A stretch of 64,000 bases of DNA from Ornithinimicrobium cavernae (GTDB lineage Bacteria > Actinomycetota > Actinomycetes > Actinomycetales > Dermatophilaceae), in contig NZ_QDDJ01000007.1 in assembly GCF_003121625.1 (NCBI RefSeq), positions 124,001 to 188,000 of the forward strand, given 5' to 3'. Shown piece by piece: positions 17,891-26,652 of this stretch. Each line of letters starts with the position of its first letter. Position 1 is the stretch's first letter. The position numbers and the translations under genes are program-made. The notes under the pieces were generated by a model. That model ran no database searches and was not told the origin of the DNA. It saw only the letters and a list, made by a program, of their open reading frames with translations.

Positions 17891-20148
17891 CAGGATCGTC
17901 CTCCCGCCTGCTCGGTCAGGAACTGTGCCGCGGCGAGGGCCCCGTTGCCGGGGTCGGCCTCCCGGGCGCGGGCCGCCATCGTCCGGCCGCGGTCCAGCAG
18001 GTCCTCCAGCAGCGGGGTCGCGGTCTCGACGCTGAGCTGGGGCAGCTGGTGGGCCCACCCCTGGTCCGCGGCGAACCGCGCCCGGGCCTCCTGGTCGTCC
18101 AGCGAGGTCTCGGTGTTCGGCACGAAGAGGGTCGGCACGCCCATCCGCAGCAGCTCGTGGAAGGAGTTGTAGCCGGCGGCGCTGATCACCACGTCGAAGG
18201 CCGAGTAGCGCCGGGACAGCGGGTAGTCGCGCACCAGGTGCAGGTCCTCCCCGGCGGCGGCGCCGGCGCGTGCGATGCCCGGCACCGTCACGCACACCCC
18301 GACCCCCAGGCCGGTCAGCGCGTGGACCGCGGCACCCACCTCGGAGGTCGTGTCGTTGATATTGCCCGCCCCCAGGGACACCAGGGCGAGCGGCCCGTCC
18401 GCGGGCAGACTGAGAGCGGCCCGGGCCTGCTCGCGCGGCTGCAGCTCGGCGGCGTCGACCAGGGTCACCGGCCCCACCCGGTGCGCCTCGGCCGTGACGG
18501 TGGCGCCGCGGTCGTAGGCCGCGGCGAGGTCGCCGGGCTCCAGCACGCTGTCGAACCACGCGGTCTTGGCCAGCTGCTCGCTGTTGCGCCCCTCGCGCCA
18601 CATCGCGCGCCGCGACCAGGTCCAGTGCGCCTCGGGGTGCGCGGCCCGGATCTCCTCCATGCCGCCGTAGGGCCAGGTGCCGTCGAAGACCACCACGTCC
18701 GGGTCGAACCGGTTGAGCGCGTCGCCGAGCCGGTCCTGGAAGATCGGGCGCCACCGGCCGGGGGGCATCGACAGCGCCTTGGCGCTGGGGAGGTACTCGT
18801 AGCTCAGCCCGAGACGCCCCGCCAGCGGCGCGGCCTGGGACAGCGAGACCACGTGCGCGCTCACGCCGGGCTCCAGGCGCGTGGCGTAGGAGAACAGGCG
18901 GGTGAGGTGGCCCATCCCGGCCCCGTTGCTGGACATCAGCAGGATGCGCGGCCCACCCGGGCGGCGCACCGCAGGGGTATGCCGCGTGGCCGGCGCCGCG
19001 GCAGCCTCCCCCACGGCGTGGGCCGGCGCGGTCCGATCCTCCCCAGAACTGCTTTCCGGACGGTCCGAACCTCCCTCAGAATGGGGGGTGCCGATCAGGT
19101 CCGCCACGCGCGCGACGTGCGCCTGGTAGCTGAACCGTTCGCGGACCAGGGCCCGTGCGCGGTCCCGCTGCGCGACATACGCCGCCCGGTCGGCGCGCAG
19201 CCCCTCGACCACCTCACGGACCCCGGCCGGCTCGGCGTAGACCGCCGCGTCGCCGAAGAGCCGCCGGAAGTGTGGTGGGAGGACGGCGACCGCCCCGGCG
19301 GCGAGGGCCTCCAGGATGGTGCGACCGAAGGCCTCCACCCAGTGGGGGTCGTGGTAGTAGACGAAGAAGTCGAGGCCCTGCAGGAAGGTCCGGGGGCTCA
19401 GCTCGCCGAACTCGGTGACCGTCCAGGCCCGGGGGATGCCGCGCAGGGGCCGCTCGACAGGATCGGCGCCGCCGAGGACGCGGACGTCCCAGGACCCGTC
19501 GACGGGATAGACCTGGGTGAGCGTCGCGGCGTCGCGGGGCCACTTCTGTGCCGACGGCCGGCTGTGGCGACCGATGACCGGGCGGTCACCCGCCCAGCCC
19601 TCCCGCGGACGGGGCGGCGCCCAGGCGTCGACGTCGATGATGTTGACCCAGTCCTGCTCCATCAGCCGGCCGCCCGGGACGACCCCCTCGATCTCGTCGC
19701 GCACCAGCGGGCCGATCGGGGCCCACAGCGGCTCGACGCCCAGGCTCTCGCGGGCCGCACGGTCAGCCAGCCCCACGTCATACACGGTCCTTCCGCGGGC
19801 GTCCCGCGGACCGGAGTTGGCCAGGACGACCGCCCGGTCGGTGCTGATCGGCGGCAGCTGGTCGGCGGCAGCCTGCAGGACCCCCGGGTGGCGGAACACG
19901 ACCAGCCGTGCCGTCACCGGCGCCCGCCCGAGGAGCAGGGCGGCGCTGCCGGAGCGGACCAGCCCCGCGAGGGCCGGGTTGATCGGGGTGACGCGGGCGA
20001 CGAGCGGACCGTTGAGGTGGACCAGGCCGACCCGGTAGCCCGCGCCGTGGAGGGCCTCGACCTCGGCCGCGATGCTGTGGGAGGTGCCGCCCGGGAAGCG
20101 GAGGTCGGAGACGAGGAGCACGTCCACGTCGCGGCTGGTTGGGCTCAT
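17890..20148 (-). CDS. Two-domain glycosyltransferase (GT4-like plus GT28-like)
   Basis: A 752-residue protein starting at ATG 20148 (MSPTSRDVDVLLVSDLRFPG). The first half (about 1-340) resembles family 4 GT-B enzymes and contains FVYYHDPHWVEAFGRTILEA, the usual donor-site Glu region. A variable linker (about 345-375) leads to a second GT-B module (about 378-745) of MurG/GT28 type, with RILLMSSNGAGMGHLTRL at its start and VVISAAGYNSFHELLRMGVP followed by LFVPN at the donor site. It is divergent from the nucleotide-sugar dehydrogenase by 284 bp. Like the protein at 9332 it joins two sugar-transfer modules in one chain, so this locus seems to favour bifunctional polymerising enzymes. Confidence 0.8.
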   Translation of the reverse strand: MSPTSRDVDVLLVSDLRFPGGTSHSIAAEVEALHGAGYRVGLVHLNGPLVARVTPINPALAGLVRSGSAALLLGRAPVTARLVVFRHPGVLQAAADQLPPISTDRAVVLANSGPRDARGRTVYDVGLADRAARESLGVEPLWAPIGPLVRDEIEGVVPGGRLMEQDWVNIIDVDAWAPPRPREGWAGDRPVIGRHSRPSAQKWPRDAATLTQVYPVDGSWDVRVLGGADPVERPLRGIPRAWTVTEFGELSPRTFLQGLDFFVYYHDPHWVEAFGRTILEALAAGAVAVLPPHFRRLFGDAAVYAEPAGVREVVEGLRADRAAYVAQRDRARALVRERFSYQAHVARVADLIGTPHSEGGSDRPESSSGEDRTAPAHAVGEAAAAPATRHTPAVRRPGGPRILLMSSNGAGMGHLTRLFSYATRLEPGVSAHVVSLSQAAPLAGRLGLSYEYLPSAKALSMPPGRWRPIFQDRLGDALNRFDPDVVVFDGTWPYGGMEEIRAAHPEAHWTWSRRAMWREGRNSEQLAKTAWFDSVLEPGDLAAAYDRGATVTAEAHRVGPVTLVDAAELQPREQARAALSLPADGPLALVSLGAGNINDTTSEVGAAVHALTGLGVGVCVTVPGIARAGAAAGEDLHLVRDYPLSRRYSAFDVVISAAGYNSFHELLRMGVPTLFVPNTETSLDDQEARARFAADQGWAHQLPQLSVETATPLLEDLLDRGRTMAARAREADPGNGALAAAQFLTEQAGGRS

Positions 20149-20432
20149 GGTGCCCACATCCTGCCACGCTGCCGCGGGCCGGCCGGGGAACCCGGGACAC
20201 CGTTCCGGCGCTCGCTGCGGCGCGCCGCCCGGTGCGTGAGATGGAATACATCTGCCGGTGCGGGGCGTTGGGAGACGGCCCGACAACCGGGTTCCGGGGA
20301 GGTCCCTGCGATATGCTGCCGACCACCTCCGGACCGACCGGATGGTGCCCGCCCTGAGCGTGGTGCCACGGGGGTGGACCGAGGGCGCCCCGCCGTCCGG
20401 AGCAGAGACCACAGACACGCTAGGAGCACTTC

Positions 20433-21695
20433 GTGGCCGTAGACGCCGTCATCATCGGCCTGGGATATGTCGGTCTGCCGCTGGCCCAGGAGGCCACGCG
20501 GGCAGGTCTGTCGATCCTGGGTTATGACATCAATCAGGGTGTGGTCGATGCGTTGAACGCGGGGACCTCGCACATCGATGACCTCTCGGATGCCGATATC
20601 GCCGAGATGGTCGCCGGGGGGTTCCGGGCCACGACGGATGAGTCGGAGATCGCCTCGGCCCAGGTCGCGGTGATCTGTGTGCCCACGCCGTTGTCGGACG
20701 AGGGCGGGCCGGACCTGCGGGCGGTGGAGGGCGCGGTCGACGCGGTCGCGCGGAACCTGCGCCCGGGGATGCTGGTGGTGCTGGAGTCCACGACCTACCC
20801 GGGCACCACCGATGAGGTGGTGCGGCCCAAGCTGGAGGCCGGTGGGCTGGTCGCGGGCACGGACTTCCACCTGGCCTTCTCCCCGGAGCGGATCGACCCG
20901 GGCAACGAGCGGTTCGGGGCCAAGAACACCCCGAAGGTCGTGGGTGGGCAGACCCCGGCGTGCACCGAGGCGGCTGCGGAGTTCTACGGCAAGTTCGTCG
21001 ACACGATCGTGCGGGCCAAGGGCACCCGGGAGGCCGAGACGGCCAAGCTGCTGGAGAACACCTACCGGCACATCAACATCGCGCTGGTCAACGAGATGGC
21101 CCGGTTCTGCCACGAGCTGGGCATCGACCTGTGGGACGTCATCGACGCGGCGTCCTCCAAGCCGTTCGGGTTCCAGGCGTTCTACCCCGGACCCGGGGTG
21201 GGCGGGCACTGCATCCCGATCGACCCGAACTACCTGTCCCACAACGTGCGGGCCCGGCTGGGCTACCCGTTCCGGTTCGTCGAGCTGGCCCAGGAGATCA
21301 ACTCCGGCATGCCCGGCTACGTCGTCTCCCGCATCCAGGACCTGCTCAACGAGGACGGCAAGTCCCTCAAGGGCTCGACCGTGCTGCTGCTCGGCGTGAC
21401 CTACAAGCCCAACATCGCCGACCAGCGCGAGTCCCCGGCCGTGCCGCTGGCCCGCCAGCTGATCGCCAAGGGCGCCGTCGTCCAGTTCCACGACCCGCAC
21501 GTGGCCTCCTGGGGCGCCCTGGGCGAGTCCGCCACCCGCGTCGAGGACGCCACGACCGCCGTCGCCGAGGCCGACCTCACCGTCCTGGTCCAGAACCACC
21601 GCGAGTACGACGTCGACACCCTCGCCGCCGCCGCCAACCGCTTCTTCGACACCCGCGGCAAGGCCGCCGGCGGCGAGCGGGTCAGTCGGCTGTGA
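20433..21695 (+). CDS. UDP-N-acetylhexosamine 6-dehydrogenase-like nucleotide-sugar dehydrogenase
   Basis: A 420-residue NAD-dependent dehydrogenase starting at GTG 20433 with TAGGAGC upstream. The Rossmann loop is IIGLGYVGLPLA and the catalytic Cys lies in GPGVGGHCIPIDPNYL, a signature of the WecC/WbpA branch that oxidises UDP-ManNAc or UDP-GlcNAc. LLENTYRHINIALVNEMARF and GVTYKPNIADQRESPA are further family blocks. It supplies an aminouronic acid donor for the surface glycan. Its stop overlaps the start of the ABC permease (GTGA), tying precursor synthesis to export. The exact substrate cannot be read from sequence alone. Confidence 0.88.
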   Translation: MAVDAVIIGLGYVGLPLAQEATRAGLSILGYDINQGVVDALNAGTSHIDDLSDADIAEMVAGGFRATTDESEIASAQVAVICVPTPLSDEGGPDLRAVEGAVDAVARNLRPGMLVVLESTTYPGTTDEVVRPKLEAGGLVAGTDFHLAFSPERIDPGNERFGAKNTPKVVGGQTPACTEAAAEFYGKFVDTIVRAKGTREAETAKLLENTYRHINIALVNEMARFCHELGIDLWDVIDAASSKPFGFQAFYPGPGVGGHCIPIDPNYLSHNVRARLGYPFRFVELAQEINSGMPGYVVSRIQDLLNEDGKSLKGSTVLLLGVTYKPNIADQRESPAVPLARQLIAKGAVVQFHDPHVASWGALGESATRVEDATTAVAEADLTVLVQNHREYDVDTLAAAANRFFDTRGKAAGGERVSRL

Positions 21696-22585
21696 CCACG
21701 GGCGGCCCCGACCACCAGGGCTCCCTGCCGGGTCTGTCGGCGCAGGAGGCTGCTGCGCTGGCCCGCCGGCACGGGCTCGACCAGGTCGGGGTCCGTCCTC
21801 CGCTGGGCCGCTACTGCGCCGACCTCTGGCGGCACCGCAACTTCATCTGGACCATGGCCCAGGCCGGGTTCATCTCCCGGCACCAGAACAACTACCTCGG
21901 CCTGGTGTGGTCGGTGCTCAACCCGCTGCTGCTGGGAGCGGCCTACTTCCTGATCTTCGGGCTCCTGCTCGGCACCCGCGGCCAGGTCGACAACTTCGTC
22001 GCCTTCCTCACCGCCGGGCTGTTCACCTTCATCTTCATCTCGGCCGGGTTCAACTACGCCTCACGGGCGCTGGTCGACAACACCGGGCTGGTCCGCGCGC
22101 TCCGGTTCCCGCGGGCGATCCTGCCCATCGCGGTGATGATCACCGAGCTGATCGCGACGATCCCGGCGTTCGTCATGCTGCTCATCCTGGCCATGGCCAC
22201 CGGTGAGGAGCCCTCGCTCAAGTGGTTGCTCTTCCCCGTCTCCCTGCTGATCACCGGCCTGGTCACCCTCGGCATCGGGCTCATCGCCGCCCGGATCGTC
22301 CACGCGGCGCGCGACGTCAGCAACCTGGTCCCGCTGCTCACCCGCATGCTGCGCTACATCTCGGGCATCTTCTTCCCCATCGCCGACTTCGCCTCCGGCT
22401 GGATCGGTGCGGTGCTGATGTACCAGCCGATCGCGGTCTGCCTGACGATGGTCCGCGAGTCGCTGCTCGGCGAGTTCCCGCTCAACCCGACGACCTGGCT
22501 GGTCAGCCTGGGCTGGGGGCTGGTGCTGACGGCCATCGGGTTCGTCTTCTTCTGGCGGGCGGAGGCGAGCTATGGCCGCGGCTGA
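21692..22585 (+). CDS. Polysaccharide ABC exporter, permease (Wzm/TagG type)
   Basis: A 297-residue ABC-2 type permease starting at GTG 21692. About 70 soluble N-terminal residues precede six hydrophobic spans, including YLGLVWSVLNPLLLGAAYFL and FTFIFISAGFNYASRALVD, which are typical of Wzm/TagG. LVRALRFPRAILPIAVMITE is the cytoplasmic coupling-helix region. With the ATPase encoded next door it should flip a lipid-linked polysaccharide across the membrane. It overlaps the dehydrogenase gene by four bases and the ATPase gene by fourteen. Confidence 0.88.
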   Translation: MTTGGPDHQGSLPGLSAQEAAALARRHGLDQVGVRPPLGRYCADLWRHRNFIWTMAQAGFISRHQNNYLGLVWSVLNPLLLGAAYFLIFGLLLGTRGQVDNFVAFLTAGLFTFIFISAGFNYASRALVDNTGLVRALRFPRAILPIAVMITELIATIPAFVMLLILAMATGEEPSLKWLLFPVSLLITGLVTLGIGLIAARIVHAARDVSNLVPLLTRMLRYISGIFFPIADFASGWIGAVLMYQPIAVCLTMVRESLLGEFPLNPTTWLVSLGWGLVLTAIGFVFFWRAEASYGRG

Positions 22586-23534
22586 GCTCTCCCCGGACAA
22601 CGGGACCGGTGCGGACCGGACCGGTCAGGACCCGACCCCCGCCGTCGGTGCCGACCAGGACCGGGTGCCTGCCGTCATACTCAGTCATGTCCACGTCACC
22701 TATCGGGTGTTCGGCGCCGGCCGGGGCAAGACCGTGCCCGAGGAGTCGCGCCTGGCCCGCCTGCTCAACAGGGGCGCCAACCAGGTCGGCGTGCGGGAGG
22801 TGCACGCCGTCAAGGACGTGTCCTTCGTGGCCTACCAGGGCGAGTCGGTCGGCCTGATCGGCCGCAACGGGTCCGGCAAGTCCACCCTGCTGCGCGCGCT
22901 GGCCGGGCTGATCCCGCCCGACCAGGGCGAGATCTACCTCAACGGCAAGGCCGCGCTGCTCGGGGTCAACGCGGTGCTCATGCGCCAGCTCAGCGGGGCG
23001 CGCAACGTCATGATCGGGGGCCAGGCGCTCGGGCTCAGCACGCACGAGGTCCGTGAGAAGTTCGACGAGATCGTCGACTTCTCCGGGATCGGCGAGTTCA
23101 TCAACCTGCCGATGAGCTCCTACTCCTCCGGCATGGGTTCCCGGCTGCGGTTCGCCATCTCGACGGCGGCCGTGCCCGACATCCTGGTCGTCGACGAGGC
23201 CCTGGGCACCGGTGACGCCGAGTTCCGCAAGAAGGCCAACGACCGCATCAACAAGATCCGCGAGAGCGCCGGCACGGTGTTCATGGTCAGCCACAACAAC
23301 GCCACCATCAAGCGGATGTGCACCCGGGCGCTGTGGCTCGAGCAGGGGCACGTGATCATGGACGGCCCCAGCGGCGAGGTGGTCGACGCCTACACGCGGT
23401 GGGTGGAGCAGCAGCAGGCCGCCCGGGCGAAGGCGCAACAGGCCAAGCGTGCCCAGCCGAGGGCGACGGAGGACCCGGACGAGCCCGGGGGCGACGGGCA
23501 GGACGAGGCCGGGGCCCAGGGCGGCGGCCGATGA
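22572..23534 (+). CDS. Polysaccharide ABC exporter, ATPase (Wzt/TagH type)
   Basis: A 320-residue ATPase starting at ATG 22572. Walker A is GLIGRNGSGKST, the signature is YSSGMGSRLRFAIS, Walker B is DILVVDEALGTGD and the switch His is in MVSHNNATI. The long insert before Walker A (from VFGAGRGK to VGVREVHAVKDVSF) is typical of the Wzt/TagH subfamily. The C-terminal 60 residues are a hydrophilic, Gln/Ala/Gly-rich tail, with no carbohydrate-binding domain of the sort seen in chain-terminus-recognising Wzt. The exporter may therefore act on undecorated or TagGH-like substrates. Confidence 0.9.
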   Translation: MAAAELSPDNGTGADRTGQDPTPAVGADQDRVPAVILSHVHVTYRVFGAGRGKTVPEESRLARLLNRGANQVGVREVHAVKDVSFVAYQGESVGLIGRNGSGKSTLLRALAGLIPPDQGEIYLNGKAALLGVNAVLMRQLSGARNVMIGGQALGLSTHEVREKFDEIVDFSGIGEFINLPMSSYSSGMGSRLRFAISTAAVPDILVVDEALGTGDAEFRKKANDRINKIRESAGTVFMVSHNNATIKRMCTRALWLEQGHVIMDGPSGEVVDAYTRWVEQQQAARAKAQQAKRAQPRATEDPDEPGGDGQDEAGAQGGGR

Positions 23535-24676
23535 CCCGGTCCGCCCTCGTCGTGACGGTCGTCCACCACCCCGGGGACGCCCGCATCCGCCACCGCCAGA
23601 TCCAGTCGCTGCTGGAGGCGGGCTGGCAGGTGACCTACGCCGCCCCGTTCGCGGACTACGGCCTCACCCGGCCGGTCGGCATCCGGGGGCTGGTCCCGGT
23701 CGAGCTCCCGCGTGCCTCCGGCCGCAGCCGGCTCACGGCGCTCCGCGCCGCCCGTCAGCTGCTGCGTGACCGGGGCCCGGGTCACGACGTGGTCCTGCTG
23801 CACGACCCCGAGCTCCTGCTGGCGGTGCGGGGCCTGCGGGGCCTGCCGCCGGTCGTGTGGGACGTGCACGAGGACACCGCCGCGGCCCTGGAGGTCAGGC
23901 CGTGGGTGCCCGACCCGCTCCGCTCACCCGCCGGGTGGGGGGTGCGTCGGCTCGAGCGCTGGGCGGAGGACCGGATGCCGCTGCTGCTGGCCGAGCACGA
24001 GTACGCCGGCCGGTTCCGCAGGAAGCACCCGGTGGTGCCCAACACGACGCGGGTGCCCCGCACGCCGGTGCTCCCGGGCCGTCGCGACCGCGAGGGCCGT
24101 CAGCGGGTGGTCTACCTCGGCACCCTGACCGTGGAGCGCGGCGCCCGCGAGCTCATCGAGGTCGGGCGGCACCTGGAGGCCGCGACCGGTGGTGAGGTCC
24201 GGGTCCACGTGATCGGTCAGGCGCACGGCGAGGCCGTGCCGGAGCTGCGCTCGGCCGTCAAGGACGGTGCGGTCGTGTGGTACGGTTTTGTCCCGAGCGA
24301 CCGGGCGCTGCCGATGCTCGACGGCGCCCTCGCGGGGCTGTCGCTCCTGCACGACGAGGCGAACTTCCGGCACTCGATGCCGACCAAGGTCATCGAGTAC
24401 CTCGCCCACGGCGTCCCCGCGATCAGCACGCCCCTACCCGTTCCCGCCGAGCTGCTGCGCCGCACCGGCGCCGGGATCCTGGTGCCGTTCAGGGACGTCT
24501 CGGCGACCGTGGACGCGGTGCTCGGGCTGCACCGCGACCCGGAGCGGGCCCGCGAGCTCGGCCGCGCCGGCCACCATGCCGCGGCGGAGGGCTACGACTG
24601 GGAGACGGTGGCGCCGGTGTTCATCGCGGCCCTCGAGTCCGCCGCCGCCACCCCCGCGTCACCCCCCTCCCCCTGA
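23531..24676 (+). CDS. Glycosyltransferase, family 4 type
   Basis: A 381-residue GT-B enzyme starting at ATG 23531 (ATGA overlap with the ATPase gene). The N-terminal half has VVHHPGDARIRHRQIQSLLE, typical of family 4 enzymes in capsule clusters. The C-terminal half has VVYLGTLTVERGARELIEVG and HSMPTKVIEYLAHGVPAIST, the donor-binding Glu region. As the last gene of the dehydrogenase-permease-ATPase operon it probably adds a sugar to the exported polymer. Three degenerate 32-bp repeats begin at its stop codon. Confidence 0.85.
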   Translation: MTRSALVVTVVHHPGDARIRHRQIQSLLEAGWQVTYAAPFADYGLTRPVGIRGLVPVELPRASGRSRLTALRAARQLLRDRGPGHDVVLLHDPELLLAVRGLRGLPPVVWDVHEDTAAALEVRPWVPDPLRSPAGWGVRRLERWAEDRMPLLLAEHEYAGRFRRKHPVVPNTTRVPRTPVLPGRRDREGRQRVVYLGTLTVERGARELIEVGRHLEAATGGEVRVHVIGQAHGEAVPELRSAVKDGAVVWYGFVPSDRALPMLDGALAGLSLLHDEANFRHSMPTKVIEYLAHGVPAISTPLPVPAELLRRTGAGILVPFRDVSATVDAVLGLHRDPERARELGRAGHHAAAEGYDWETVAPVFIAALESAAATPASPPSP

Positions 24677-24753
24677 CCGGGCGCACGGTCATCCGACGTT
24701 CCGGCCGACCGGGCGCACGGTGACCTGAGGCTCAGCCGCACCGGGCGCGTGGT
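24675..24753. repeat. Three degenerate 32-bp tandem repeats
   Basis: GACCGGGCGCACGGT occurs at 24675 and 24707, and a variant CACCGGGCGCGTGGT at 24739, so the period is exactly 32 bases. Only the first 15 bases of each unit are conserved. The first copy overlaps the stop codon of the upstream gene. Confidence 0.6.
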
Positions 24754-24763
24754 AGACGACCAG

Positions 24764-24901
24764 TCAGACCGGTGGCGACCAGGCGGGGTCCCGACCGATG
24801 AAGCCGATGAGCCGGTCCTGGACATCGGCCTCGTCGGGCACCGGCACCGCGTCACCGAACTGGCCGGAGGAGGCGCCAGCGCTCTGCACTTCACGTCGCA
24901 T
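24764..24901 (-). pseudogene. Short ORF or truncated gene tail ending in a repeat array
   Basis: A 45-codon minus-strand frame starts at an ATG at 24901 inside the first repeat unit and ends at 24764. Downstream of the repeat it has good coding character (FGDAVPVPDEADVQDRLIGF and beyond). I read it as the 3' end of a gene whose front was lost or replaced when the repeat array formed. A genuine small gene starting inside the repeat is possible. No family is recognisable. Confidence 0.35.
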
Positions 24902-25105
24902 GGCGTCACTTCTGCAGAGCCGGGCACTGCCGTCGCGCCAGCGCTCTGCAGTTCATGTCGCAGGGCGTCACTTCTGCAGAGCCGGGCACTGCCGTCGCGC
25001 CAGCGCTCTGCAGTTCATGTCGCATGGCGTCACTTCTGCAGAGCCGGGCACTGCCGTCGCGCCAGCGCTCTGCAGTTCATGTCGCATGACGTCACTTCTG
25101 CAGGA
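24875..25105. repeat. 62-bp tandem array of a 38-bp palindromic element
   Basis: Four units begin at 24875, 24937, 24999 and 25061, a period of exactly 62 bases; the last is truncated. Each unit contains a 38-bp element starting at 24882, 24944, 25006 and 25068. It opens with CTCTGCA, closes with TGCAGAG, and has the core TGTCGCATGGCGTCAC (first copy CGTCGCATGGCGTCAC), itself an imperfect inverted repeat. The array lies between two convergent genes. A solitary copy occurs 10 kb away at 35853. Confidence 0.85.
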
Positions 25106-25125
25106 CCGCGGATCTTGCGGCAGTG

Positions 25126-26433
25126 TCAGGGGCGGCCGAGGCCGACGTAGGTCCAGCCGGCCTGACGGTAGGCCTCGCGGTCCAGCAGGTTGCGGCCGTC
25201 GATGACGAGCTTGTTCGCCACCTGCTCGCCGATCACGGCGGGGTCGAGCTCGCGGAACTCGGGCCACTCGGTGAGGTGCAGGACGGCCTCGGCGTCCTGG
25301 ATCGCCTCGGTCGCGGAGGCGGCGTAGTTGAGGGTCGGGAACACCTTGGCGGCGTTGTCCATCGCCTTGGGGTCATAGACGCTGACCTGGGCACCGGAGA
25401 GGTGGAGCTGGCCGGCGATGGACAGGGCCGGCGAGTCACGCACGTCGTCGGAGTTGGGCTTGAACGCGGCACCCAGGACGGCGACCCTGCGCCCGAGCAG
25501 GGCACCGAGGTGCTCGCGCACGAGGTTGACGACGTGCTCGCGACGGCGCTGGTTGATGGCGTCCATCTCGTTGAGGAAGGCGACCGACTGGCCGGCGCCG
25601 AGCTCGGAGGCCCGGGCGCTGAAGGCGCGGATGTCCTTGGGCAGGCACCCGCCGCCGAAGCCCACTCCGGCGTTGAGGAACTTGCGGCCGATCCGCTCGT
25701 CATAGCCGATCGCGTCGGCGAGCGCGGTGACGTCTGCGCCGGTGAGCTCGCAGATCTCGGCCATCGCGTTGATGAAGGAGATCTTGGTGGCCAGGAAGGA
25801 GTTGGCGGCGACCTTGACCAGCTCGGCGGTCGGCAGGTCCGTGACGACGACCGGCGTCTGCTCCTCGGTGAGGGTGCGCGCATAGACCTCGCGCAGGATG
25901 CGCTCGGCGTTCTCGCCGTTGACCCCGAGCACGAGCCGGTCGGGGTGCAGGGTGTCCTGGACGGCGAAGCCCTCGCGCAGGAACTCCGGGTTCCAGGCGA
26001 GCTCGACGGTGACGCTCTCCGGGGTGGTGACCTCGATCCGCTCGGCGAGCTTCTCGGCGGTGCCGACGGGGACGGTCGACTTGCCGACGACCAGCGCGCC
26101 GTCCTTGAGGAACGGGATCATCGCGTCGACGGAGCCGTAGACGTAGGACATGTCCGCGGCCAGGCTGTTCTTGCGCTGCGGGGTGCCCACACAGATGAAG
26201 TGGACGTCCGCGTCGGCGATCTCCGACATGTCGGTGGTGAACCGCAGGCCCTTGCCGACGTGCTTCTCCAGGAGCGGCTCGAAGTCCGGCTCGTAGAACG
26301 GCATACGGGCCTGGCTCAGCATCTCGATCTTGGCGGCGTCGACGTCGACGCCGACCACGTCGAAGCCGAGTTCGGCCATCCCCGCGGCGTGCACCGCCCC
26401 GAGATAGCCCGTTCCGATCACCGAGATGCGCAT
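25126..26433 (-). CDS. ugd: UDP-glucose 6-dehydrogenase
   Basis: A 435-residue enzyme. I take ATG 26433 as the start because AAGGGGT lies about seven bases upstream; an in-frame ATG at 26439 is too close to it. The NAD loop is VIGTGYLGAVHAAGMAELGF, the catalytic Cys is in GFGGGCLPKDI, and NSFLATKISFINAMAEICE is the central dimerisation helix of the UDP-glucose dehydrogenase family. It oxidises UDP-glucose to UDP-glucuronate, giving a second uronic acid donor for the locus. It is convergent with the exporter operon, separated by the 62-bp repeat array. Confidence 0.92.
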   Translation of the reverse strand: MRISVIGTGYLGAVHAAGMAELGFDVVGVDVDAAKIEMLSQARMPFYEPDFEPLLEKHVGKGLRFTTDMSEIADADVHFICVGTPQRKNSLAADMSYVYGSVDAMIPFLKDGALVVGKSTVPVGTAEKLAERIEVTTPESVTVELAWNPEFLREGFAVQDTLHPDRLVLGVNGENAERILREVYARTLTEEQTPVVVTDLPTAELVKVAANSFLATKISFINAMAEICELTGADVTALADAIGYDERIGRKFLNAGVGFGGGCLPKDIRAFSARASELGAGQSVAFLNEMDAINQRRREHVVNLVREHLGALLGRRVAVLGAAFKPNSDDVRDSPALSIAGQLHLSGAQVSVYDPKAMDNAAKVFPTLNYAASATEAIQDAEAVLHLTEWPEFRELDPAVIGEQVANKLVIDGRNLLDREAYRQAGWTYVGLGRP

Positions 26434-26652
26434 TGTCATACCCCTTGGTCGTGACACACAGAATCCCCCCGAGGCTACCGGCCACCCCGCACGGGGGACA
26501 GGCGATGGCGTGTGTCGTTGGCCACCTCTGAGCACGGGGTGTGACGTGGTCGACAGGGCGCTGGCAGGATGTCGGACCATGGACCCGCAGACCGCGACCG
26601 CCCACCCGGTGACGGGCGCACCGGTCGTTGGCGGACCGCTGCGGAGCCGGTC

